Shown here piece after piece: positions 1-9,135 of a DNA stretch of 64,000 nucleotides. How positions within the stretch are numbered: position 1 is the first letter of the stretch; every line of letters starts with the position of its first letter. The position numbers and the translations under genes were made by a program. The stretch comes from Cereibacter_A sp052244495 (lineage in GTDB: Bacteria > Pseudomonadota > Alphaproteobacteria > Rhodobacterales > Rhodobacteraceae): NCBI GenBank assembly GCA_052244495.1, contig JBQPXH010000004.1. One strand, 5' to 3'. The notes below the pieces were generated by a model, which searched no databases, was not told the DNA's origin, and worked only from the letters and a program-made list of their open reading frames with translations.

Positions 1-1
1 T

Positions 2-175
2 GCCGAGCTCGCCCGCTTCGCCGAGACGCTCGAGCGGGTGACGGTGCAGACGGTCGAGGACGGCTTCATGACCAAGGACCTCGCGCTGCTCGTCGGCCCC
101 GACCAGAAGTGGCTGACGACGATGGGCTATCTCGAGAAGGTCGACGAATACCTCGACCGCGCGCTGGGCGCCTGA
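2..175 (+). CDS. icd: NADP-dependent isocitrate dehydrogenase, C-terminal end (partial)
   Basis: Only the last 57 codons are present; the gene enters from the left edge in frame 2. The tail contains the segments VEDGFMTKDLALL and WLTTMGYLEKVDEYL, which I recognise as the C-terminus of the dimeric eukaryote-like NADP-isocitrate dehydrogenase common in Alphaproteobacteria. That enzyme converts isocitrate to 2-oxoglutarate and CO2 in the cytoplasmic TCA cycle. The stop is followed within 10 nt by a GC-rich hairpin and a T-run. The assignment rests on a short fragment, so the family is likely but the catalytic residues cannot be checked here. Confidence 0.8.
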   Translation, partial: AELARFAETLERVTVQTVEDGFMTKDLALLVGPDQKWLTTMGYLEKVDEYLDRALGA

Positions 176-181
176 CCAGAG

Positions 182-220
182 CCGGGGGGCCTCAGCCCCC
201 GGACTCTTGAGGGCTTTTTT
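182..220 (+). terminator. Rho-independent terminator after icd
   Basis: Perfect stem CCGGGGG/CCCCCGG (182-188 with 196-202) with loop GCCTCAG. A second short GC element and a run of six T (215-220) follow. It lies directly behind the icd stop codon. The T-run is about 12 nt from the stem, so the stem may instead belong to the repetitive GC palindromes described for this intergenic region. Confidence 0.6.
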
Positions 221-339
221 CCAGAGTGAAGGCAGGAGGGCGGCGGGGCGACGCCCCGCCCCTACAGCATTCCGGCGGGACCGGCGGGCGGTCTGCTCCC
301 CGGGCCCCCGAGAATATTCCAGAGTGGAGGCGGGAGGGC
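219..339 (+). repeat. Two 23-bp direct repeats between icd and yitT
   Basis: The segment TTCCAGAGTGAAGGCAGGAG at 219-238 recurs at 317-336 as TTCCAGAGTGGAGGCGGGAG, and both continue with GGC, so 21 of 23 bases are identical. The copies are 98 nt apart. The stretch 176-574 has no convincing gene: short open frames exist in several phases but lack coding character. It holds these repeats, a GGGGCGACGCCCC mini-palindrome near 245-257, and the large palindrome just before yitT. Confidence 0.6.
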
Positions 340-537
340 TGCCGCGCAACGTGCCGCACGCCCGCGAATCCGGCCCCGCCGCCCGTGCCGCCTTGCCCGC
401 TCCGGCCCCTTCCCCGCACCACTCGATGACGGTCCGTCTCCCCCGGAACCTCCTGCCTGCGACAGGAGCCCGGCGCGGGTTCCTCCAGGTCCGGCGCCCC
501 TCTTGCCCTTTCATTCTCGCCCAAATATCCCGGGGGT

Positions 538-556
538 CCGGGGGCAGAGCCCCCGG
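538..556 (+). repeat. GC palindrome immediately upstream of yitT
   Basis: CCGGGGGC-AGA-GCCCCCGG is a perfect 8-bp stem with a 3-nt loop, preceded by CAAATATCC. It ends 18 nt before the yitT start codon. It closely resembles the stem at 182-202. From memory, palindromes of this type recur between genes in Rhodobacterales, so a REP-like repeat is as likely as a dedicated terminator or leader hairpin. Confidence 0.55.
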
Positions 557-574
557 CCTTGCCGCAGGATCCCC

Positions 575-1177
575 ATGGCCGACACGACCGCCCACACGAG
601 ACTCGAGGACGCTCAGGCGATTGCCTATGGCTGCACGATGGCCGCCTTCGGGATCACGATCCTCACGCATCTCGGGCTCGTAACCGGCCAGACGGCGGGA
701 CTGGCGGTGCTGATCTCCTACGCGACCGGCTGGGGCTTCGCGCCCGTCTTCTTCGCGATCAACATCCCGTTCTACTGGCTCGGCTACAGGCGCATGGGGC
801 CTGCCTTCACGCTCAAGACCTTCCTCTCGGTCGCGCTCATGTCGGCCCTCGTGCAGGTCATGCCGCAGTGGGCAAGTTTCGCCCAGCTTCACCCGGCCTT
901 CGGCGCCGTGCTCTTCGGCCTCGTCTCCGGCTCGGCTCTCCTCGCCCTCTTCCGCCACGGCGCGAGCCTTGGCGGCATCGGCATCCTCGCGCTCTACCTG
1001 CAGGACAAGACCGGCTTCCGCGCCGGCTGGACCCAGCTCGCCTTCGACGCCCTGCTCTTTGCCGCGGCCCTCGGACTGCGCGACTGGAGGCTCGTCGCCT
1101 GGTCCTTCCTGGGCGCGGCCGTCGTCAACCTCGTCATCGCGATCAACCACCGCCGCGACCGCTACATCGCGACCTGA
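575..1177 (+). CDS. YitT family membrane protein
   Basis: A 200-residue, very hydrophobic protein with about five or six membrane segments. The Gly-rich stretch ASLGGIGILALYLQD (about residues 132-146) and the overall spacing match the YitT (DUF161) family of inner-membrane proteins, whose transport role is unknown. I chose the ATG at 575 because AGGA sits 5 nt upstream and the hydrophobic region starts shortly after. An in-frame upstream start at 503 would run through the GC palindrome. The gene stands alone, about 100 nt before bipA. No substrate can be inferred. Confidence 0.75.
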   Translation: MADTTAHTRLEDAQAIAYGCTMAAFGITILTHLGLVTGQTAGLAVLISYATGWGFAPVFFAINIPFYWLGYRRMGPAFTLKTFLSVALMSALVQVMPQWASFAQLHPAFGAVLFGLVSGSALLALFRHGASLGGIGILALYLQDKTGFRAGWTQLAFDALLFAAALGLRDWRLVAWSFLGAAVVNLVIAINHRRDRYIAT

Positions 1178-1275
1178 CGCTTCTTCGTGCTGCCGCCCGA
1201 AAGCGCTGGCCTTTCTGCGCCGCGTCATGTAACGCCGCGCTCGAACCCCTGATCCCTACCCGAGAGAGCACCCCG

Positions 1276-3096
1276 ATGGAGCTTCGCAACATCGCCATCA
1301 TCGCGCACGTCGACCATGGCAAGACGACCCTCGTGGACGAGCTCCTCAAGCAGTCCGGCGCCTTCCGGGACAACCAGTCCGTGGCCGAGCGGGCGATGGA
1401 CAGCAACGACATCGAGCGCGAGCGCGGGATCACGATCCTCGCCAAATGCACCTCGGTCGAGTGGAACGGCAAGCGCATCAACATCGTCGACACGCCCGGC
1501 CACGCCGACTTCGGCGGCGAGGTCGAACGGATCCTGAGCATGGTCGATGGCGTGGTCCTGCTGGTGGACGCCGCCGAGGGCCCGATGCCGCAGACCAAGT
1601 TCGTGACCTCTAAGGCGCTTGCGCTGGGGCTGCGGCCCATCGTGGTGCTGAACAAGGTCGACAAGCCCGATGCCGAGCCCGACCGCGCGCTGAACGAGGT
1701 CTTCGACCTTTTCGCGAACCTCGGCGCGTCCGACGAACAGCTCGACTTCCCCGCGCTCTATGCCTCGGGCCGCGCCGGTTGGGCCGACGAGCAGCTCGAC
1801 GGGCCGCGCAAGGATCTCTCGGCGCTGTTCGAACTGGTGCTGCGCCATGTCCCGGCGCCGAAGCAGCTCGCCGCGCGCGAGGAGCCGTTCCGGATGCTCG
1901 CCACCACCCTCTCGGCCGACCCGTTCATCGGCCGCATCCTGACGGGCCGGGTCGAGGCGGGCACGGTCAAGGCCGGCGACACGCTGAAGGCGCTCTCGCG
2001 CAATGGCGACCGGATCGAGCAGTTCCGCGTCTCGAAGGTGCTGGCCTTCCGCGGCCTGTCGCAGGCCCCCATCGACCTCGGCGAGGCGGGCGACATCGTG
2101 ACCCTCGCCGGCATGTCGAAGGCGACCGTCGCCGACACGCTCTGCGCGCCCGAGGTGGATGTGCCGCTGCCGGCCCAGCCGATCGACCCGCCGACGATCT
2201 CCGTCACCTTCGGCATCAACGATTCGCCGCTCGCCGGCAAGGACGGCAACAAGGTGCAGTCGCGCGTGATCCGCGAGCGGCTGATGAAGGAGGCCGAGAT
2301 CAACGTCGCGATCAAGGTCACCGACACGCCCGGCGGCGAGGCCTTCGAGGTCGCCGGCCGGGGCGAACTGCAGATGGGCGTGCTGATCGAGAACATGCGC
2401 CGCGAGGGCTTCGAGCTGTCGATTTCGCGGCCGCGCGTGCTCTTCCGCGAGGAAGACGGGCAACGCATGGAGCCCATCGAGGAAGTCACGATCGATGTGG
2501 ATGATGAATTCACCGGCGCGGTGATCGAAAAGCTGACCGGGCCGCGCAAGGGCGAACTCGTCGAGATGAAACCGGCCGGCGCCGGCAAGACCCGGATCAT
2601 CGCCCATGTGCCCTCGCGCGGGCTGATCGGCTACCACGGCCAGTTCCTGACCGACACGCGCGGCACCGGCGTCCTGAACCGTGTTTTCCACGAATGGGCA
2701 CCGCACAAGGGCCCGATCGAGGGCCGCCGCGTGGGCGTCCTCGTCTCGATGGAGAACGGAATCTCGGTGCCCTACGCGCTCTGGAACCTCGAGGAGCGCG
2801 GCCATCTCTTCATCGGTGCGCAGGAAGCCGTCTATGTCGGCATGATCATCGGCGAGCACAGCCGCGAGAACGATCTCGAGGTGAACCCGCTGAAGGGCAA
2901 GAAACTCACCAACGTCCGCGCCTCGGGCACGGACGAGGCCGTGCGTCTCACTCCCCCCGTCCGGCTCTCGCTCGAGCAGGCCATTGCCTACATCGACGAT
3001 GACGAACTGGTGGAGGTGACGCCCAAGATCGTGCGGATGCGAAAGCGCTACCTGGACCCGCACGAGAGAAAGCGCGCCGCCAAGGCCGCGGAATAA
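1276..3096 (+). CDS. typA: Translational GTPase TypA/BipA
   Basis: A 606-residue ribosome-associated GTPase involved in stress adaptation and ribosome assembly. The GTPase domain shows G1 AHVDHGKTT (about residues 9-17), G2 ERGITI, G3 DTPGHADFGG and G4 NKVDKPDA. The EF-G-like domains II, III and V and the BipA-specific C-terminal domain follow (GRGELQMGVLIE, PSRGLIGYHGQFLTDTRGTG). The length is normal for the family. The start is the ATG at 1276, where the family's usual MELRNIAIIAHVDHG begins. The gene is monocistronic, with a strong terminator 5 nt after the stop. Confidence 0.97.
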   Translation: MELRNIAIIAHVDHGKTTLVDELLKQSGAFRDNQSVAERAMDSNDIERERGITILAKCTSVEWNGKRINIVDTPGHADFGGEVERILSMVDGVVLLVDAAEGPMPQTKFVTSKALALGLRPIVVLNKVDKPDAEPDRALNEVFDLFANLGASDEQLDFPALYASGRAGWADEQLDGPRKDLSALFELVLRHVPAPKQLAAREEPFRMLATTLSADPFIGRILTGRVEAGTVKAGDTLKALSRNGDRIEQFRVSKVLAFRGLSQAPIDLGEAGDIVTLAGMSKATVADTLCAPEVDVPLPAQPIDPPTISVTFGINDSPLAGKDGNKVQSRVIRERLMKEAEINVAIKVTDTPGGEAFEVAGRGELQMGVLIENMRREGFELSISRPRVLFREEDGQRMEPIEEVTIDVDDEFTGAVIEKLTGPRKGELVEMKPAGAGKTRIIAHVPSRGLIGYHGQFLTDTRGTGVLNRVFHEWAPHKGPIEGRRVGVLVSMENGISVPYALWNLEERGHLFIGAQEAVYVGMIIGEHSRENDLEVNPLKGKKLTNVRASGTDEAVRLTPPVRLSLEQAIAYIDDDELVEVTPKIVRMRKRYLDPHERKRAAKAAE

Positions 3097-3100
3097 AACG

Positions 3101-3127
3101 AAGGGCGCCCCTGCGGCGCCCTTTTTT
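3101..3127 (+). terminator. Rho-independent terminator of typA
   Basis: AAGGGCGCC (3101-3109), loop CCTGC, GGCGCCCTT (3115-3123) running into a T-tract ending at 3127. This is a textbook hairpin plus U-run, 5 nt behind the typA stop codon. Confidence 0.9.
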
Positions 3128-3270
3128 CTTTGACCGAGACGCCGTCCCTCGAGTTGTCGCCTGCTCTTGTTTTCAGGCTGCTCGTTCGACCGGCCCGGCC
3201 ATGGGTCCGCCGCCGCCAGCTTGATGGGGGAGCGCGTCGTCGGCCCTTCCGGCCACCGCCTGCGGCAGGC

Positions 3271-4065
3271 TCAGGCTGCCTCCGCCAAGGGGCCCGGGCG
3301 GAAAGGCTCGACATGGACTGCCTCGCCCTCGAAGGTGCAGAAGGAGCCCTGCGCCACCGGCAGCCAGTCGCCTTCGTCCTGCTCCAACGGCTCGGAGACG
3401 ACGGCTCGCCCGCCCCGCCGCAGGCTCCAGCGGTGGTAGAGCGTGGGCGCCTGCTCGTCCGAGGCGTAGCGCACGGCAAAGAGCCGCTCTCCGTCCGACA
3501 GCGCAGCCGTCAGCCGGACATGCGGAACGCTGCCCTTCTCGCGCGAGAGCTGCTCGAGCCGCAGCACCGCGCGCTCCAGCGCACCTTTCGGATCGCGCTC
3601 CAGCCCCTCGGCCAGCGCCACGAGGAACAGGACCTCGCTGTCCGTGGCCCCCCGGCGATGGCCATAGAGCGCCTCGGGGATCAGCATGTCGGCATCGCGG
3701 CGGAAGCTGTCGTAGCCGCCGATCTGTCCGTTGTGCATGAAGCTCCAACGACCGACGACGAAGGGATGACAGTTGTTGCGGCTGGTGGCCGTGCCGGTCG
3801 AGGCACGGACATGGGCGAGGAACAGGCCGGACTTCACCTGCGCCGTGAGGCTGCGCAGGTTGGGATCGCTCCACGCGGGATAGACGTCGCGGTAGAGCCC
3901 GGGCTCCGGTCGCTCTCCGTACCAGGCGATGCCGAAGCCGTCGGCGTTGATCGCCGTGCCGCATTCGGTGGCGCAGTGGCTCTGGTGGATCAGAGAGTGA
4001 CCCGGGCGGCTCACGACCTCCTCAAGGAAGATCGGTGCCCCGACATAGGCGGCCCATCTGCACAT
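3271..4065 (-). CDS. Class II glutamine amidotransferase
   Basis: A 264-residue protein starting MCRWAAYVG. The second residue is the N-terminal nucleophile cysteine (after Met removal) of class II glutamine amidotransferases. Other family landmarks are NADGFGIAWYG, the FLAHVRAST segment, NNCHPFV and FMHNGQIGG, which form the glutaminase site. It has no synthetase domain and resembles the YafJ/EgtC-like stand-alone group. The acceptor of the ammonia or glutamyl group is unknown; an EgtC role in ergothioneine synthesis has no support from neighbours here. It is transcribed leftward as a single gene, convergent with typA. Confidence 0.85.
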   Translation of the reverse strand: MCRWAAYVGAPIFLEEVVSRPGHSLIHQSHCATECGTAINADGFGIAWYGERPEPGLYRDVYPAWSDPNLRSLTAQVKSGLFLAHVRASTGTATSRNNCHPFVVGRWSFMHNGQIGGYDSFRRDADMLIPEALYGHRRGATDSEVLFLVALAEGLERDPKGALERAVLRLEQLSREKGSVPHVRLTAALSDGERLFAVRYASDEQAPTLYHRWSLRRGGRAVVSEPLEQDEGDWLPVAQGSFCTFEGEAVHVEPFRPGPLAEAA

Positions 4066-4240
4066 GATTCAGCGCGCTCCGCCTGCGCGCAACGGTTCCG
4101 GCATGTTCGCCCTGCCCCATCGACTGCTCGCAGAGAGCATAGCGCGGGCCGTGCGGCGTCGCATCATGAAACCGTTACGAACCGGTCACCCGCGACAGCG
4201 CGTGCAGAGGCGTGGCCGCCTCCGCCTTCTTCGTGGGCGA

Positions 4241-4531
4241 TCACTCGACCTCTTCGACCACCACAAGGTCACGCACGGAAGCGCCACGGGCGTGGTCGAG
4301 CGCCGCCTGATACTCTGCAGAGTGGTAGCAGGCCACCGCCGCCTCGACCGAAGGGAATCGCGCCACCACGTTGCGCGAGCGGTCTCGACCCTCGAGCTGG
4401 ACATGACGGCCGCCGCGGGCGAGGAAGACCCCGCCATGCGCCGCAATGGCCGGCCCGGCGCCCTTGGCGTAGCGGCCATAGGCCTCGGCGTCGGTCACTT
4501 CCACATTCGCGATCCAGAGTGCCGTCGCCAT
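4241..4531 (-). CDS. DUF1330 small protein
   Basis: A 96-residue protein of the DUF1330 dimeric ferredoxin-like (alpha/beta barrel) family. The typical features are an N-terminal WIANVEVTD strand, an ALDHAR-type helix near the end, and a central FLARGG segment. Its function is unknown. Its ATG lies one nucleotide after the alaS stop codon (TGA-C-ATG), so it is almost certainly cotranscribed and translationally coupled with alaS. Confidence 0.8.
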   Translation of the reverse strand: MATALWIANVEVTDAEAYGRYAKGAGPAIAAHGGVFLARGGRHVQLEGRDRSRNVVARFPSVEAAVACYHSAEYQAALDHARGASVRDLVVVEEVE

Positions 4532-4532
4532 G

Positions 4533-7184
4533 TCAGCCTCCGATCACGGCTTCGGCCGCGCGGATCGCCGCCTCGGCCTGCGAGGCATCGGCGGCCCCCG
4601 CCTGCGCCATGTCCGGCCGCCCACCGCCGCCGCGCCCACCCAGCGCCTCGGCTGCAGCCTTGACCAGCGCCACTGCCGACAGGCGATCGGTCAGGTCGGT
4701 CGTGACGCCGGCGGCAAGGGCCGCCTTCCCCCCGGTGTCCGAGATCAGAAGCACCGCACCCGAACCGACCCGCGCCTTCATCTCGTCGATGAGGCCCGGC
4801 ATGTCCTTGCCCGGCACGCCCTGGACGATCTGCGCGAGGAACTTCACCCCTCCGATGTCCTTGGCTTCGGCTCCCGCACCTCCGCCCATTGCGGCCTCGC
4901 GACGGAGCTGCGCCACCTCGTTCTGAAGCTGCCGCCGCTCGTCGACCAGCGCCTTCACGCGGTCCACAAGATCCGCGGGCGCGGCCTTCAGCGCCGCGGC
5001 CGCCTCGGCCAGCCGTTTCATCTGCTCGTTGAGATAGGCGAGCGCGCCCTCGCCGGTCAGCGCCTCGATCCGCCGGATCCCGGCAGAGGACGCCTGATCG
5101 CCGAGGATCACGCAGAGGCCGATGTCGCCCAGCCGCGCCACATGGGTTCCGCCGCAGAGCTCGAGCGAATAGGTCTGCCCGTCGGCGCCCTTGCCCGAAC
5201 CGGCGAGCGTGCCCATCGAGACAACCCGCACCTCATCTCCGTATTTCTCGCCGAAGAGCGCCTGCGCTCCCAGCGCCCGTGCATCGTCGGGCGACATGAT
5301 CCGCGTCTCGACGGCGCCGTTCGAGCGGATGAAGGCGTTCACCTCTCCCTCGACCCTCGCCAGTTCCTCGGGGCTCAGGGCCTTGGCATGGCTGAAGTCG
5401 AAGCGCAGCCGGTCGGGCGCATTCAGCGAGCCGCGCTGCGCGACGTGGTCGCCGAGGGCACGCCGCAGCGCCTCATGCAGAAGGTGCGTCGCCGAGTGGT
5501 TCGCGCGGATCGCCGAGCGCCGTGCGTGATCCACCTCGAGCGCGGCCCCCTGACCCTGACGGATCTCGCCCTCGGTCACCTCGGCGAAGTGCAGGAACAG
5601 TCCCTGGCTCTTCTTCACGTCGGTGATCCGGGCCCGGCCCGTGTCCGTCCTCAGTTCACCGCTGTCCCCGACCTGGCCGCCCGATTCGGCGTAGAACGGC
5701 GTCTGGTTCATCACGATCTGAACCGCCTGCCCCTGCGCGGCCGTCGAGGTCTCGGCACCGCCCGCAACGATCGCGAGGATCTGGCCCTCGGCCCGTTCGG
5801 TGTCGTAGCCGAGGAACTCCGTCGCCCCGTGCTTCTCGGCCATGTCGAACCAGATCGCCGCGTCCTTGGTCTCGCCCGAGCCGGCCCAGCTCGCGCGCGC
5901 CTTGGCCTTCTGCTCGGCCATGGCACTCTCGAAGCCGTCCACATCGACCTTGCGGCCCTTCTCGCGCAGCGCGTCCTGCGTGAGATCGAGCGGGAAGCCG
6001 TAGGTGTCGTAGAGCTTGAAGGCCGCGTCGCCCGGCAGGGGCGAGCCCTTGGGCAGCCGGCCGAGTTCGTCCTCGAGCAGCCGCAGGCCGCGGTCGAGCG
6101 TCTGGCGGAAACGCGTTTCCTCCAGTTTCAGCGTCTCCTCGATCAGCGCCTGCCCGCGGGTCAGCTCGGGATAGGCTGCCCCCATCTGCCGCACGAGCGC
6201 GGGGACGAGGCGATGCATCACCGGGTCCTGCGCGCCGAGGAGATGGGCGTGACGCATGGCGCGCCGCATGATCCGGCGCAGCACGTAGCCGCGGCCCTCG
6301 TTCGAGGGCATCACGCCGTCCGCGATCAGGAACGAGGTCGAGCGCAGGTGGTCGGCGATGACGCGGTGATGTGTCTTGCCCGGCCCGTCCGGATCGGTCG
6401 AGGTTGCATGGGCGGAGGCCTCGATCAGGCTGCGCATCAGATCGGTGTCGTAGTTGTCGTGCTTGCCCTGAAGCAGCGCCCCGATCCGTTCGAGCCCCAT
6501 GCCGGTGTCGATCGACTGCTTGGGCAGCGGCGTCATCGAGCCGTCCGGATGCTGCTCGTTCTGCATGAAGACGAGGTTCCAGATCTCGATGAAGCGGTCG
6601 CCGTCCTCCTCGGGCGAACCCGGAGGACCGCCCCAGATCGAAGGGCCGTGGTCGAAGAAGATCTCGGTACAGGGGCCGCAGGGTCCGGTCGGGCCCATCA
6701 TCCAGAAGTTGTCGTTGGTCGGGATGCGGATGATCCGCTCGTCCGGCAGGCCCGCGACTTTCTTCCAGATTTCCGCCGCCTCGTCATCGGTGTGATAGAC
6801 GGTGACGAGCAGCTTCTCCTTCGGGATGTCGAAGTCCTTCGTCAGCAGTTCCCAGGCAAAGGGGATCGCATCCGACTTGAAGTAGTCGCCGAAGGAAAAA
6901 TTCCCCAGCATCTCGAAGAAGGTATGGTGCCGGGCTGTATAGCCCACGTTGTCGAGGTCGTTGTGCTTGCCGCCGGCGCGGACGCATTTCTGCGCCGTCG
7001 TCGCGCGGGTGTAGTCGCGATGCTCGAGACCCGTGAAGCAGTTCTTGAACTGCACCATCCCCGAGTTGGTGAACATCAGCGTCGGGTCGTTGCGCGGGAC
7101 GAGCGGGCTCGACTCCACGACACGGTGGCCGTTGCGCCGGAAATAGTCGAGGAAGGTCGAGCGGATATCGTTCAAGGACGGCAT
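4533..7184 (-). CDS. alaS: Alanyl-tRNA synthetase
   Basis: An 883-residue enzyme that charges tRNA-Ala. It has the class II catalytic domain (NDPTLMFTNSGMVQFK near residue 35-50; GPTGPCGPCTEIF), the tRNA-recognition domain, and the editing domain with zinc motif HSATHLLHEAL plus CGGTH. A C-terminal oligomerisation domain follows, with the glycine-rich GGRGGGGRPDMAQAG that is characteristic of AlaRS. The length and order are canonical. It lies 87 nt downstream of recA on the same strand, the common recA-alaS neighbourhood, so partial readthrough from recA is plausible. Confidence 0.98.
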   Translation of the reverse strand: MPSLNDIRSTFLDYFRRNGHRVVESSPLVPRNDPTLMFTNSGMVQFKNCFTGLEHRDYTRATTAQKCVRAGGKHNDLDNVGYTARHHTFFEMLGNFSFGDYFKSDAIPFAWELLTKDFDIPKEKLLVTVYHTDDEAAEIWKKVAGLPDERIIRIPTNDNFWMMGPTGPCGPCTEIFFDHGPSIWGGPPGSPEEDGDRFIEIWNLVFMQNEQHPDGSMTPLPKQSIDTGMGLERIGALLQGKHDNYDTDLMRSLIEASAHATSTDPDGPGKTHHRVIADHLRSTSFLIADGVMPSNEGRGYVLRRIMRRAMRHAHLLGAQDPVMHRLVPALVRQMGAAYPELTRGQALIEETLKLEETRFRQTLDRGLRLLEDELGRLPKGSPLPGDAAFKLYDTYGFPLDLTQDALREKGRKVDVDGFESAMAEQKAKARASWAGSGETKDAAIWFDMAEKHGATEFLGYDTERAEGQILAIVAGGAETSTAAQGQAVQIVMNQTPFYAESGGQVGDSGELRTDTGRARITDVKKSQGLFLHFAEVTEGEIRQGQGAALEVDHARRSAIRANHSATHLLHEALRRALGDHVAQRGSLNAPDRLRFDFSHAKALSPEELARVEGEVNAFIRSNGAVETRIMSPDDARALGAQALFGEKYGDEVRVVSMGTLAGSGKGADGQTYSLELCGGTHVARLGDIGLCVILGDQASSAGIRRIEALTGEGALAYLNEQMKRLAEAAAALKAAPADLVDRVKALVDERRQLQNEVAQLRREAAMGGGAGAEAKDIGGVKFLAQIVQGVPGKDMPGLIDEMKARVGSGAVLLISDTGGKAALAAGVTTDLTDRLSAVALVKAAAEALGGRGGGGRPDMAQAGAADASQAEAAIRAAEAVIGG

Positions 7185-7271
7185 GGAGAAAGCCCCTGTC
7201 AGGCGGATCTGCGGTTCGCCGTCCCGTTTAGCCCTGCGCGTCGGGGCTGTCCACCTCGACGCGCGGAAGCC

Positions 7272-8345
<1,074 letters not shown>

Positions 8346-8394
8346 GTTCCGTTCCTTATTCCACAGCCGCGCCAAGGCAGCAATCGCTTCGCGA

Positions 8395-8409
8395 GTTCGC
8401 TGTATGTTC
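8395..8409 (-). promoter_or_regulatory. SOS (LexA) box of recA
   Basis: GTTCGCTGTATGTTC is an exact match to the direct-repeat SOS box GTTC-N7-GTTC established for alphaproteobacterial LexA. It sits 50 nt upstream of the recA start codon. Confidence 0.9.
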
Positions 8410-8541
8410 TGCGTCACTATGAGATCGGAACGCGAACATTTCAACCAGATTCTCCGGTAGATGCAGCTTCCGGCAAAAGCGGTTAAAGGCTAGTTTACGA
8501 CGCCGGGGACCCGCAGAGGTCCGAGAGCAAGAAGGGACAGG

Positions 8542-9132
8542 ATGCTCGTATTCTGGGAACAGCGGCTGGCGTTTCTCGCCACGCCGAAGACGGGGACGAC
8601 CGCCATCGAGGCCGCGCTGGAATCGCTCGCAGCCGTTTCGATCCAGCGGCCGCCGCTGCTCAAGCACACGTCGGTCCGCCGCTACAGGCGGTTCATCGGA
8701 CCTTATCTGGAGGCCGCCTCCGGGCAGCCCTTCACCGTGGTCGCGCTCATGCGCGAGCCGCGGGCCTGGCTTGGCAGCTGGTACCGGTACAGGCAGCGCG
8801 AGGACATCCTCGACGCGGCAAAGAGCACGGCGGCGATGAGCTTCGACGAGTTCGTCCGCGGCTATGCCTCGGACCCGCAGCCGGACTTCGCCGCCGTCGG
8901 CTCGCAGGCGCGATTTCTCGACGCGAAGGGGGGAAGCGGCGTGGACCGGCTGTTCCGCTATGAGGAAATCGAGACCTTCATCGACTTCCTCGAGGAGCGG
9001 CTCGGCTGCGAGATCATCCTGCCCCGGCTGAACGTCTCACCCTCCGCGCCGCTGGACCTTGCCCCTGATACAGAAGATCTTCTGCGCAAGACCATGGAAC
9101 GCGACTTCACGCTCTACGAGTCGCTCGGCTGA
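8542..9132 (+). CDS. Sulfotransferase-like protein
   Basis: A 196-residue protein. Residues 8-22 read RLAFLATPKTGTTAI, with PKTGTT as the PAPS 5'-phosphosulfate loop of sulfotransferases. MREPRAWLGSWY (about residues 71-82) matches the second PAPS-binding region (an Arg-Glu-Pro turn and a Ser). It is short compared with typical 250-300-residue enzymes, but looks complete. The acceptor is unknown. The ATG at 8542 has GGGACAG just upstream. The gene is divergent from recA and convergent with cckA (3-nt gap). Confidence 0.65.
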   Translation: MLVFWEQRLAFLATPKTGTTAIEAALESLAAVSIQRPPLLKHTSVRRYRRFIGPYLEAASGQPFTVVALMREPRAWLGSWYRYRQREDILDAAKSTAAMSFDEFVRGYASDPQPDFAAVGSQARFLDAKGGSGVDRLFRYEEIETFIDFLEERLGCEIILPRLNVSPSAPLDLAPDTEDLLRKTMERDFTLYESLG

Positions 9133-9135
9133 GCC

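Noticed and set aside
1225..3063. 612-codon minus-strand open frame
   Set aside because: Antisense shadow of typA; long frames on the opposite strand are expected at this GC content.
8346..8444. 33-residue N-terminal extension of RecA
   Set aside because: It reads through the SOS box and does not resemble any RecA N-terminus.
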